From Bin87 sp965217175 (lineage in GTDB: Bacteria > Chloroflexota > Dehalococcoidia > Lucifugimonadales > UBA3495): a DNA stretch of 64,000 nt. The notes beneath the pieces were generated by a model. It searched no databases, was not told where the DNA came from, and saw only the letters and a program-made list of their open reading frames with translations. The DNA lies in NCBI GenBank assembly GCA_965217175.1, contig OZ244251.1:2294001-2358000 (forward strand). Reading direction: 5' to 3'. Position 1 is the stretch's first letter. Every line of letters starts with the position of its first letter. Positions 51,596-59,444 of this stretch are shown in pieces. The translations under genes were made by a program, and so were the position numbers.

Positions 51596-51641
51596 GTACC
51601 CACTTCGTCATTGCGATCGTAGCGTGGCAATCTCGATGAGC
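51596..51641 (+). repeat. REP-like palindromic repeat, copy 3
   Basis: GTACCCACTTCGTCATTGCG then ATCGTAGCGTGGCAATCTCGATGAGC. It lies between the D-aminoacylase stop (51650) and the ACAD start (51493), only 8 nt past the D-aminoacylase stop on that strand. Shares about 35 of 43 positions with copy 2. Confidence 0.82.
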
Positions 51642-51649
51642 AGGGGTGG

Positions 51650-53209
51650 CTACTGGCTCCGCAGTGCGCGGCCGGGCAACGCTCCGGTGTGGCGCCCGTT
51701 GTCGATGACCAGGACGCCGTTGACGCAGACGTAGTCGATGCCCACCGGGTACTGCTGCGGATCCTCGAAGGTTGCCGGGGTGTCCACCAGACCCGGATTG
51801 AATAGAACCAGGTCGGCCTTGGCTCCATTTCGCAACACGCCCCGGTTGGCGATGCCCAACCGTTGCGCCGGAGCGCTGGTCATTTTCCGAATCGCTTCCT
51901 CCAGCGGGAACAGGCCCTCACCGCGGACGAATTGAGCCAATACGTAGGGATAGGTGCCGTAGGTGCGAGGATTGGGTCTGCCACCGGTGAGTATGGCGTC
52001 AGTGCCGATCATTTGCGCAGGGTGTGAGGCTATTTCCCGGATGTTTTCCAGGTTGCCGGTGCGGGCTACGAATGCCACCTGCAATCGCTCTTCCAGCAAC
52101 AGGTCGCAAACGGCGTCTACCATGCGCCCGCCACGGTGCTGAGCCAATTCTTCCAGCGACCGGCCTTCCCATTCTTTATTGCGGTCGGATGCGATGTGGG
52201 CGAAGATGTAGTTGTCCAGGGTTTGCCCGCCCCATTGTGGTTCGACAGCGCGAACCATCAGGTCACGGATGGCAGGGTCGGCCAATCTCGTGAGCAGGGC
52301 CGCCGGTCCGCCGGCGTGAACCCAATAAGGCAGCAGGGAATGGAGCACTGTGCTGGCGGCGGGATAGGGATATTGGTCGAACGTGACATCCTGGCCGGCG
52401 TTGCGGGCATCGTCGACGAGGGCAGTCATCTGGGCGCCCAGGCCAGCCACGGGGCTATGGTAGTGGGATATATGCACGGGGGCTCCGGATCGGCGGCCGA
52501 TTACCAAAGCTTCACGGAAGGGATCCAGCAGGCGGTCGCCCAGCGTGTAGCGCCCGTGTGTGCAGTAGAAACCACCCTCCTGAGCCGCCACGGAAGCGAT
52601 GGCAGCCAGTTCAGCGGTGTTGCTGTAGGCGCCGGGGGCGTAGGTGAGGCCGGTGGTGAACCCGAAGGCTCCATCACGCATGCCCTGGCGGGTCAATTCC
52701 TGCATGTGGGAGAGCTCGGCATCGGTGGGCAGGCGCGACGACCACCCCATGGCGGCTACGCGAATCGCTGCGTGGGGGACAAAGTGCGCAACGTTGCAGG
52801 CAGCGTTGGAGTCAAAGAGCGCCAGAAAATCTGCCACGCTGCTCCAACGGACGTCAGGCGGGGTGCCGTTTACCGCTGCCAGGTAAACCAGCAATTGCTC
52901 CAACCCGCGGGGAGTGGTGGGTGCGTAGGACAATCCATCCATCCCCAGGGCTTCCGTGGTTACTCCCTGCCTGATCTTGGCTTCGTGGGCCGGGTCGGTC
53001 AGCAGCCTGAGGTCGGAATGGGAGTGCATGTCGATAAAACCGGGACAGACGACGTAGCCGGTGGCATCGATAGTCCGAGATGCCTCCACTGCCGATGTGT
53101 CGCCGGGAATGATGTCAATCGTGTCCCCGGTGACTGCGACGCTGGCCCGAAACCCTGGAGCTCCGGTGCCGTCGATAACTGTTCCGTTGGAAATCAACAG
53201 GTCGACCAT
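51650..53209 (-). CDS. D-aminoacylase/N-acyl-D-amino-acid deacylase family amidohydrolase
   Basis: 519 residues from ATG 53209 with GGGAGA upstream. Amidohydrolase-superfamily urease-like fold. N-terminal ISNGTVIDGTGAP, metal-binding DMHSHSDLRLL, GMDGLSYAPT, TTGLTYAPGAYSNTAELAAIA, metal His in ISHYHSP, ERIREIA-like NLENIREIASHP and C-terminal GVLRNGAKADLVLFNP. D-aminoacylase is the best family match; dihydropyrimidinase-like or other N-acyl substrates cannot be excluded. A frame extension to 53356 has no support. Confidence 0.9.
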   Translation of the reverse strand: MVDLLISNGTVIDGTGAPGFRASVAVTGDTIDIIPGDTSAVEASRTIDATGYVVCPGFIDMHSHSDLRLLTDPAHEAKIRQGVTTEALGMDGLSYAPTTPRGLEQLLVYLAAVNGTPPDVRWSSVADFLALFDSNAACNVAHFVPHAAIRVAAMGWSSRLPTDAELSHMQELTRQGMRDGAFGFTTGLTYAPGAYSNTAELAAIASVAAQEGGFYCTHGRYTLGDRLLDPFREALVIGRRSGAPVHISHYHSPVAGLGAQMTALVDDARNAGQDVTFDQYPYPAASTVLHSLLPYWVHAGGPAALLTRLADPAIRDLMVRAVEPQWGGQTLDNYIFAHIASDRNKEWEGRSLEELAQHRGGRMVDAVCDLLLEERLQVAFVARTGNLENIREIASHPAQMIGTDAILTGGRPNPRTYGTYPYVLAQFVRGEGLFPLEEAIRKMTSAPAQRLGIANRGVLRNGAKADLVLFNPGLVDTPATFEDPQQYPVGIDYVCVNGVLVIDNGRHTGALPGRALRSQ

Positions 53210-53504
53210 GTAATATCTCCCGGATGGAAACGCGCATTGAAATGGTAATATACGGATGATACACCGGTTGCGGTACGGCCCACCCCCGGAAACGGGGAAG
53301 TTTGTACTGCAAATGATGTGTTTGTCCCCTCTGTGGGATGGTCGGCCGGCACCCACGGAGGCAGTCTGAACGGTGGATAGAACCAGTTCGAATTAGTGGC
53401 GTAATATCTGCTTTGTTATGTAAATTGTATTGTTTTTCGTTGTTTGAAGTACATACTGATACGAATAACGGATCAACTACCAAATTTATAGCATAATTGT
53501 TCAT
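53210..53504. other. Intergenic gap with no recognised gene
   Basis: 295 nt. The part from about 53395 is AT-rich compared with the rest of the window and leads into the promoter at 53505. I see no gene or RNA in it. Confidence 0.5.
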
Positions 53505-53533
53505 TTGACAGTGGGAACATCCGAGGCTAGACT
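53505..53533 (+). promoter_or_regulatory. Promoter of the structured leader and panD operon
   Basis: Perfect TTGACA (53505-53510), 17-nt spacer, TAGACT (53528-53533, 4 of 6), preceded by an AT-rich stretch. Predicted start near 53540, about 445 nt before panD. Confidence 0.65.
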
Positions 53534-53591
53534 GCCTTCATGAATGCAGGTCTGCACACCCATCAACCTGCCCTTTAAGTAAGGAGGCCAT

Positions 53592-53762
53592 ATGAGTGCA
53601 GCCGCGCTATCAGCGCAAACCCAAAGTTCGGACCCTGACTCTAAGCAGTCCCGCAGAACGCGGGACGCAGTCAGCTCATCCGTTTATAGCGGGGCCTCGA
53701 TCCGAGACCGGATCGTTCGGTTCCGTTCTCGCTGTAAGCACCGGCTCCCATGCGAGCCCTAG
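53592..53762 (+). CDS. Possible 56-residue leader peptide
   Basis: ATG at 53592 preceded by TAAGGAGG at 4-nt spacing and about 50 nt after the predicted transcription start. The 56 residues are Ser- and Arg-rich (SSDPDSKQSRRTRDAVSS) with no family resemblance. The frame lies across several RNA hairpins, so it may be a leader peptide, a small protein, or simply a chance ORF in a structured RNA. Translation would melt the hairpins at 53604, 53648 and 53698. Confidence 0.35.
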   Translation: MSAAALSAQTQSSDPDSKQSRRTRDAVSSSVYSGASIRDRIVRFRSRCKHRLPCEP

Positions 53763-53928
53763 CTGCTTCAGTTGACATCGAGCGGCGAGTTTAGCAACTC
53801 GCAATACGCTTGCAGCTGTTCCCACGACGCCCCGGAGCTACGTGTAGATAACACCCGATAGCCCTGTGTGCATTATCTAAACGCATCAGGACGGCATCGT
53901 GAGGAAAGATCACCTCGATTGGGGGTGA
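53600..53928 (+). ncRNA. Highly structured leader RNA upstream of panD (class unknown)
   Basis: Six or more stems in sequence. GCGCT/AGCGC (53604-53616); GTCCCGC/GCGGGAC (53648-53666); CGATCCG/CGGATCG with loop AGAC (53698-53715); GGCTC/GAGCC (53743-53758); a nested three-tier stem AGCTGC/GCAGCT (53761-53766 with 53812-53817), AGCG/CGCT, and GCGAGTT/AACTCGC (53785-53802); CGTGTAGATAA/TTATCTAAACG (53841-53851 with 53873-53883). At the 3' end, GAGG (53901) with CCTC (53913) competes with TCACC (53910) and GGTGA (53924), two exclusive pairings as in switches. It does not match tmRNA, RNase P, SRP or 6S hallmarks. Either a cis-regulatory leader or a separate small RNA. Confidence 0.45.
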
Positions 53929-53984
53929 ACTTTGGTGTCATTTGGTGAATGGATGATGCCAATGCGATACAAAAGGAGACAGTA

Positions 53985-54362
53985 ATGCGCGAGTTATTGA
54001 GATCTAAGATTCATAGGTGTTGGGTAACCGGATCAAATCTGGACTACGTAGGCAGCATAATCATTGATCGCGAGTTGATGGAGCGAGCGGATATCTGGGA
54101 ATTCGAGAAGGTAGTTATTTGTAACGCCAACAACGGGAACCGTTGGGAAACCTACGCGCTGCCGGGCGAACGCGGCAGCGGCACCATCTCGGTGCAGGGT
54201 CCCGGAGCCCGGATGTGTCAGAAGGGCGACTGCCTGGTGATACTTTCGTACGAAGTTACCGATCATCCGGTTGAGCCTCGCATGATTCTGACGGACGAGA
54301 ACAACCGATTCCTGGAATATATCGAAGGGGCCATGTATGCCGAACCAGCAGCGGTTCACTGA
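53985..54362 (+). CDS. panD: Aspartate 1-decarboxylase
   Basis: 125 residues from ATG 53985 with AAAAGGAG upstream. Pyruvoyl enzyme that makes beta-alanine from aspartate. SKIHRCWVTGSNLDYVGSIIID contains the self-cleavage Gly-Ser (YVGS), then FEKVVICNANNGNRWETYALPGERGSGTISVQGPGARMCQKGDCLVILSYE. Full length and intact. Its end overlaps the next methyltransferase gene by 26 nt, implying coupled translation. panB and panC are not nearby, so beta-alanine here may not be only for pantothenate. Confidence 0.96.
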   Translation: MRELLRSKIHRCWVTGSNLDYVGSIIIDRELMERADIWEFEKVVICNANNGNRWETYALPGERGSGTISVQGPGARMCQKGDCLVILSYEVTDHPVEPRMILTDENNRFLEYIEGAMYAEPAAVH

Positions 54363-55182
54363 GCGCGAAACCGAAGAATACTACGACGCTGAGGATGCCC
54401 TTTACCGGTCGTTCTGGGACTCTGCAGGCAGCCTGCACTGGGGTATCTTTGACGGGTCGTTGTCTTTGGACGATGGCGATGTCAAGGCCACCTTCCTGCG
54501 AGCCTGTTCGCGACTGAATGAGGTGATGCTGGCCAACGCCGGGATCGACAGCAACGCAAGGGTGTTGGACCTGGGATGCGGGAACGGGAACACCGCAACG
54601 TGGTTGAGCCGCACAACCGGTGCCCGCGTGACCGGGGTTGACCTGAGCGGCGTGAGAATAGCCAACGCCATTGAATCGCTGGAGGGTAGCCCGGAGCTGG
54701 CCGACAAGGTGGAATTTCACAAGGCGTCGGCTACTGATCTTCCGTTCGAGGAAGAGACGTTTACACACGTTTGGAGCCAGGCCACGATATATCACATCCC
54801 CGACAAGAACAAAACCCTGCAAGAAGCATTTCGGGTATTGCAGCCCGGCGGCGTGATGGTATTTGATGATTTGACGAAGCCAAAGCGTCAGATCAGCGAT
54901 GAAGCCCGCACGTTTGTTTACGACAGGTTGTTGTTCGATACCGATTTCAGTTTTTATTCGTACATGGATGCGTTGCGGAACACCGGGTTCCGGATTCTGG
55001 AGGCGCGGGATTTGTCGGCACACTTGGGGAGCAGCTATAAATGCCTCTCGGACATGGCCAGCCAGGCCAACGATCCGGACCGAATGGAACGGTTTATTGC
55101 CCTTTCGGATGCTTATCTGAAAATGGTGAATGCAGTAAACAACGAGGAACTGGGTTGGGCACAATACCTGTGCACCAAATGA
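54337..55182 (+). CDS. SAM-dependent methyltransferase, coupled to panD
   Basis: 281 residues, class I Rossmann methyltransferase. Motif I is VLDLGCGNGNTATWL, acidic motif II VTGVDLSG, motif post I HKASATDLPFEEETFTHVWS, and VLQPGGVMVFDD. The N-terminal YYDAEDALYRSFWDSAGSLHWGIF resembles the start of sarcosine/dimethylglycine and tocopherol-type methyltransferases, in which the N-terminal helix closes over the substrate. Overlap with panD suggests the substrate is beta-alanine or something derived from it. That is inference. Confidence 0.85.
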   Translation: MPNQQRFTERETEEYYDAEDALYRSFWDSAGSLHWGIFDGSLSLDDGDVKATFLRACSRLNEVMLANAGIDSNARVLDLGCGNGNTATWLSRTTGARVTGVDLSGVRIANAIESLEGSPELADKVEFHKASATDLPFEEETFTHVWSQATIYHIPDKNKTLQEAFRVLQPGGVMVFDDLTKPKRQISDEARTFVYDRLLFDTDFSFYSYMDALRNTGFRILEARDLSAHLGSSYKCLSDMASQANDPDRMERFIALSDAYLKMVNAVNNEELGWAQYLCTK

Positions 55183-55218
55183 TTTCGGCTACGGCCTTGA
55201 TACGGAGCAACTAACGCG

Positions 55219-55863
55219 ATGCCTGATTTGGAAAACGTGGACTCGGAACAGCGGGTTCAGTGGATATATGCTTCCCGCAATAACGAGGAACTGGCTGAGC
55301 GGTACGATGGGTGGGCGAAGGAATACGATCAGGACCTGGAAGAAACCTTTGCGTGGGTAGGCCCCCGGCGAGCAGCGGAAGTGTTGGCTGAACACGTTGC
55401 GCCGACCTCCAAAGTGCTTGACGCCGGCGCCGGCACGGGACTGGTAGGCGTCGAGTTGCAGCGGTTGGGATTTTCGGACCTTTGCGCCATGGATCTGTCG
55501 CAGGGGATGTTGGCCGAAGCCAGGGCCAAGGGTTGCTACAACGATTTCCAGCAAATGACCCTGGGTGAGCACCTGGATTTTCCCTCCGACGCCTATGACG
55601 CGGTTATCAGCGTGGGGGTATTTACGCCGGGACACGCTCCTCCTCACGCCTTTGACGAGCTGTGCCGTGTTACGAAGCCTGGCGGTTGCGTTGCCTTCAG
55701 CCTGCGCCCCGATGCGCACGTCGAGTTGGGATTCAAGGAAAAGCAGGAACAGATGGTCATGGCCGGGACCTGGTCGCTGGTAGTGGTTACCGAACCTTTT
55801 GCCGCCTTACCCAAGGGAGAGCCAGACGTTATGCACCAGGTTTGGGTGTATCGGGTCAACTGA
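55219..55863 (+). CDS. SAM-dependent methyltransferase, METTL27-like
   Basis: 214 residues, class I methyltransferase: YDGWAKEYDQDLEE start, motif I VLDAGAGTGLVGVEL, LCAMDLSQGMLAEAR, DAVISVGVFTPGHAPPHAFDELCRVTKPGGCVAFSL. The YDxWAxxYDxD opening and GVFTPGH strand are characteristic of the WBSCR27/METTL27 family, whose substrates are unknown. Third gene of the panD transcript, 36 nt after the first methyltransferase. Confidence 0.82.
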   Translation: MPDLENVDSEQRVQWIYASRNNEELAERYDGWAKEYDQDLEETFAWVGPRRAAEVLAEHVAPTSKVLDAGAGTGLVGVELQRLGFSDLCAMDLSQGMLAEARAKGCYNDFQQMTLGEHLDFPSDAYDAVISVGVFTPGHAPPHAFDELCRVTKPGGCVAFSLRPDAHVELGFKEKQEQMVMAGTWSLVVVTEPFAALPKGEPDVMHQVWVYRVN

Positions 55864-56005
55864 CGGAGAAACTGGAACCCCCGGAACATTTGGCGCGGTC
55901 GCATCGCTGGATTCGCCGGGATCTGCCGATAATCCCGGTCACCGGTTGAGCTTGGTATCCAATTCACGTTCCGCCGCGGAGCTCGGCTGAGTACCCACCG
56001 CTAAC

Positions 56006-56038
56006 GAAAAACCCCCGACGAGAAAGTCGGGGGCTTTT
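56006..56038. terminator. Bidirectional terminator between convergent genes
   Basis: Perfect 8-bp stem CCCCCGAC / GTCGGGGG, loop GAGAAA, with AAAAA on one side and CTTTT on the other. It ends the panD transcript and could also stop the HTH gene on the minus strand. Confidence 0.92.
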
Positions 56039-56068
56039 GATTCAACAGTGACGGTTGGCGGGCAGCAT

Positions 56069-56479
56069 CTACTCGCGGGTTTCCATCGGGAATCCCTGGG
56101 CCATCGCTTCCAGAATACATTCCTGGCAGCGTTCATTGACCTCATGTCCGGTGGCGGGCCAAATGTCGTTGCCCTTTACACCGCACAGGAAAAATGGTTC
56201 GACTTCTTCGATTCCCAGGCTTTCCAGGTAATGCACGAATCCCTGTCGCTGAGGGTTGTCGTACCACCAGGGTGTGAGGGTGCGCGCCAGAGCGTGGATG
56301 TTCTCCTTGAAGTCATCGGCGTAGTCATCGACATTGTCTGGAATGTCCACCATCCAGCGGGAGCCGCCGGGTCCACCTTCCTTGCTGGCGGTCAACTTGC
56401 CGTTGCGGACATCCTTACGGATCACGTCCTGCGACACATTCAGAATTCTTGAAGCTTCCTGGATAGTAACTCGGGGCAT
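56069..56479 (-). CDS. MerR/excisionase-type HTH protein with a Cys-rich C-terminus
   Basis: 136 residues from ATG 56479 with GAGGTG upstream. N-terminal DNA-binding HTH (VTIQEASRILNVSQDVIRKDVRNGKLTASKEG), a middle acidic helix, and a C-terminal CGVKGNDIWPATGHEVNERCQECI that could form a zinc or metal site from three Cys and one His. I do not recognise a characterised family. It may be a regulator; no operator was identified. Confidence 0.7.
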   Translation of the reverse strand: MPRVTIQEASRILNVSQDVIRKDVRNGKLTASKEGGPGGSRWMVDIPDNVDDYADDFKENIHALARTLTPWWYDNPQRQGFVHYLESLGIEEVEPFFLCGVKGNDIWPATGHEVNERCQECILEAMAQGFPMETRE

Positions 56480-56603
56480 CGTGCACCTCATTCCAAAGGT
56501 ATAGGCATTGGTTTACATCCTAATTTTTACCACCATAGCAGGAAACGGGCAAGTGCGGCTACAAGAACGGTACAACGGGATCACCGCAGGTGCGCGGTCG
56601 GGG

Positions 56604-58298
56604 TTACCGGGTCGCCGCCATGGTGCGGGGATCTTCGAGAGTATCGGCCAGAGATCCACCGGGTGGAATCATGGGGTAGACATTGGTATCCCTTTCCACT
56701 ACGAATTCGATCAGAAATGGTCCATCGTAGGCTTGAGCTTCTGCCAATGCCGCCGCAACGTCTTCCTGGGTGTCGACGCGCAACGCGGGAATACCGTAGG
56801 CGCCAGCTAACTTGACGTAGTCGGGGCCGGGCATGGGTACATCTTTGATATGTCCATCGAAGAACATTTCCTGCCACTGGCGAACCATCCCCAGGTAGCC
56901 GTTGTTGAAAAGGGCAATTTTTATGGGAAGTTTTTCTTCCACAGCGGTGATCAATTCCTGCAGGGTCATCTGAAAGCCACCGTCGCCGGCGACCGACCAT
57001 ACGGTGGAGTTGGGCCGGCCTGTCTGAGCGCCCAGCGCCGCCGGGATCTCGAATCCCATTGCGCCCAAACCACCGGAGGTGACGAAGGAATTGGGTTGGT
57101 TCAGGAAGAGATATTGCGCCGCCCACATCTGATGTTGCCCAACGCCCGTTACCACAACGGCGTCGTCGTCCTGCTGGATCACGTCGTTGAGCGCCGCCAA
57201 CACCTGCTGAGGCATCAGGGCATCGCTTTGGGGTATGGCAAGAGACGGATGCTGCTCGCGCAAATCGTTGACGGTCGACATCCATCCGGCACGGTCGACG
57301 TTCCTTACGAGGGGAACCAGGGCCTGGAGGATCGGGCGGGCGTCGCCGACCAGGGGGACCTCCACCGGCACGATGCGCCCCACCTGCGACGGCTCGATAT
57401 CCAGGTGAATGATGCGGGCGTGGGGAGCGAACCCGGAGACGCGACCGGTGACACGGTCGTCGAATCGCATGCCCAGTCCGATGACGACATCGGCCTGATC
57501 GACGATCATGTTGCACCAGTACATGCCATGCATACCCAACATGCCCATGCTCTGGGGGTGGTTGCGGGGGAATCCGCTCAATCCGAGCAGGGTGTTGATG
57601 ACCGGAATACCCGATGCGTTGGCCAGGGCCAGCAGCTCGTCGAAGGCCCGCGAGTTGACGATGCCGTGGCCGGCGATGATGACGGGCCTTTCGGCTTTGT
57701 TCATCAGCTCCGCGGCCTTGCGGACGTTTTCCAGCGTATCGGCGGGCAGCACGACTTCGGGGCGAACGACAGGATCCGGGTATTCGAACTCGGCCAGTTC
57801 CAATTGAACGTCCCTGGGGACGTCGATCAAAACGGGGCCGGGACGTCCTTCCTGTGCCACCTGGAATGCTTCGTGAATGGTGCGGGCCAGGTCGGCCGCC
57901 GACAAAACGAGGTAGGTGCGCTTGGTGCAGACGGATGCGATGCTGCAAATATCGCATTCCTGGAACGCCTCGGTGCCGATAGCGGCACGGGCGACCTGTC
58001 CGGTGATGGCCACTATGGGGATACTGTCTGCCTTGGCGCTCATGATGCCAGTGATCAAGTTGGTGGCGCCCGGGCCTGAGGTGGCGACGCATACGCCGGG
58101 TTTGCCGGTCATGCGGGCATAACCGTCAGCAGCGTGTGCAGCCGACTGTTCGTGCCTGACCAAAATGTGGCGCAGTTGAGGATAGGCCCACAGCGCGTCG
58201 TAGAAGGGGAGGATTGCTCCGCCCGGATGACCGAACAGTATCTCGACTCCCTCTCGGAGCAGGCTCTCGCAAATGATTTCCGATCCTTTCAGCTTCAC
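56604..58298 (-). CDS. ilvB: Acetolactate synthase, large subunit
   Basis: 564 residues from GTG 58298 with GGAGA 6 nt upstream. First committed step of branched-chain amino acid synthesis. Seen: FGHPGGAILPFYDAL, catalytic Glu in RHEQSAAHAADGYARMTG, TSGPGATNLITGI, ThDP motif GDGGFQMTLQELITAVEEKLPIKIALFNN, and GYLGMVRQWQEMFF. The regulatory subunit ilvN is not adjacent. It lies just downstream of a T-box leader, so expression should respond to uncharged tRNA. Confidence 0.96.
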   Translation of the reverse strand: MKLKGSEIICESLLREGVEILFGHPGGAILPFYDALWAYPQLRHILVRHEQSAAHAADGYARMTGKPGVCVATSGPGATNLITGIMSAKADSIPIVAITGQVARAAIGTEAFQECDICSIASVCTKRTYLVLSAADLARTIHEAFQVAQEGRPGPVLIDVPRDVQLELAEFEYPDPVVRPEVVLPADTLENVRKAAELMNKAERPVIIAGHGIVNSRAFDELLALANASGIPVINTLLGLSGFPRNHPQSMGMLGMHGMYWCNMIVDQADVVIGLGMRFDDRVTGRVSGFAPHARIIHLDIEPSQVGRIVPVEVPLVGDARPILQALVPLVRNVDRAGWMSTVNDLREQHPSLAIPQSDALMPQQVLAALNDVIQQDDDAVVVTGVGQHQMWAAQYLFLNQPNSFVTSGGLGAMGFEIPAALGAQTGRPNSTVWSVAGDGGFQMTLQELITAVEEKLPIKIALFNNGYLGMVRQWQEMFFDGHIKDVPMPGPDYVKLAGAYGIPALRVDTQEDVAAALAEAQAYDGPFLIEFVVERDTNVYPMIPPGGSLADTLEDPRTMAATR

Positions 58299-58372
58299 GG
58301 CGAATCTCCATGTATTGTCGATCTGCCTGCCAGACCGTTTTGGGAGTACCGTTAACCAACGACAACAGGCAC

Positions 58373-58666
58373 AAAAAAAGCCCGCCCCCATAGGGACGGA
58401 CAGAAGCCCGCGGTACCACCCTATTTGCCCCGATCAGGTCTGGAAATACAGACCTCTCTGGGCCACTCTAGCAGGACACCATCATGTCCCGTCGCTTCTA
58501 ACGGGCAACGAGTCCGGCCTGAGCCTACACACCATCAGTATCCGCAGATGGTTTCAGCCGGCAACTCCGGAGTGATTTTCAGCTGGAAGAACGTGCCTGC
58601 TTTCACCAGACCAAGCTCGCTAGTACGTTCCGAGTCCCGCGTACTCGTCTCCATCACAGTCTTTCG
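58373..58666 (-). promoter_or_regulatory. T-box leader controlling ilvB
   Basis: Minus strand has the T-box sequence AGGGTGGTACCGCG (58422-58409) followed by a terminator: GTCCGTCCC TATG GGGGCGGGC (58401-58380) with a T7 run. Upstream, Stem I elements are seen: GAGTACG, AGCGAGC, GGTGAAAGC, and GAAAATCACTCCGGAG. In this class the codon after GAA(A) is the specifier, giving ATC (Ile). The terminator competes with the antiterminator formed by the T-box sequence. Confidence 0.93.
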
Positions 58667-58672
58667 ACATAA

Positions 58673-58702
58673 ACTGTATCACGCCGTCAATTTTATCGTC
58701 AA
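58673..58702 (-). promoter_or_regulatory. Promoter of the ilvB T-box transcript
   Basis: Minus strand TTGACG (58702-58697), 18-nt spacer, TACAGT (58678-58673, 4 of 6). Transcription would begin near 58666, at the start of Stem I. Confidence 0.55.
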
Positions 58703-58781
58703 CAACAATTGATGGTCGATGTCCGCAATCGGTTGCAGGAGAGTCGGCGGCATTGTGATAGCATTTCGTATCCTATTACCC

Positions 58782-59444
58782 ATGTCGAACAGACTACCAG
58801 AGCAAATGCAGCGGACCGACTCATACCTGACTCATGCTCGGGGCATCGAACTGCTTCCGAACGAGCGCATCAGGTGTATCCTGGATGTTGCAGCGGGATT
58901 GACCGGCGAACCCACCGGGACAGGCCAACTGCTGGTGGCGACCAACGTGCGTCTGGTCAACTTGCCCGGCGACCGACCCAGTGGTTCCACGCAGATGTAC
59001 GCGATGCCTACCGTCGCAGGCGTTACGGTACTGGATGAACCAGGGCGTAAATTCTCCTGGAAACAATGGGCGATCTGGGCTGTGGCCGGAACGCTGTTGT
59101 ACTTGGCACTTTCCTACTGGTTGGTGGACCGTCTGCCGGATATTGTAATTCCGGCGATCAACATGCACCCGGTTGCGCTGGCTCTGATCATTTTGCTGCT
59201 GCTGATAGGTTGGCTCATCTGGCGAAGCAGCGTGAGTCCGGGCGGACGGAAGTTACTGATTTCAGGTTTCGGTTGGACAATGGAAGTGGCTTGTACCGCC
59301 GACATGGCTGACCTGCTAACATTCGCCAATTGTGTGATTGGTATTGGAGACGAGCGGCGCGACGATTATTTGCGGCGTACCGTTACGCAAGGACCGACGG
59401 TAGAAGCGCTGGAGTTTGAGCGCCGAATCGGCGCTGATGGCTAG
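58782..59444 (+). CDS. Membrane protein of unknown function
   Basis: 220 residues from ATG 58782. An N-terminal cytosolic domain (about 1-85) with GIELLPNERIRCILDVAAGL...LLVATNVRLVNLPGD resembles the opening of bacterial PH-like domains. Two hydrophobic segments follow (about 95-114 and 126-146), then a C-terminal soluble part with RKLLISGFGWTMEV. No recognised family. Its last 4 nt overlap the tsaD stop on the other strand. Start is uncertain; the frame is open upstream to 58719. Confidence 0.65.
   Translation: MSNRLPEQMQRTDSYLTHARGIELLPNERIRCILDVAAGLTGEPTGTGQLLVATNVRLVNLPGDRPSGSTQMYAMPTVAGVTVLDEPGRKFSWKQWAIWAVAGTLLYLALSYWLVDRLPDIVIPAINMHPVALALIILLLLIGWLIWRSSVSPGGRKLLISGFGWTMEVACTADMADLLTFANCVIGIGDERRDDYLRRTVTQGPTVEALEFERRIGADG

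Noticed and set aside
52136..53248. 370-codon plus-strand frame opposite the D-aminoacylase
   Set aside because: Gly-rich composition typical of antisense shadows, no family features.
53592..53928. tmRNA, RNase P, SRP RNA or 6S RNA
   Set aside because: A GCCCTAGCTGCTTC stretch resembles a tmRNA tag end (ALAA), and GAGGAAAG resembles part of RNase P, but the tmRNA GGTTTCGAC start, the CCA end, the RNase P core and the SRP loop are missing.
56850..58079. 409-codon plus-strand frame opposite ilvB
   Set aside because: Antisense shadow of ilvB.
56581..58092. 503-codon minus-strand frame overlapping ilvB in another register
   Set aside because: Arg-rich frame-shifted reading of ilvB; the ilvB frame carries all motifs.
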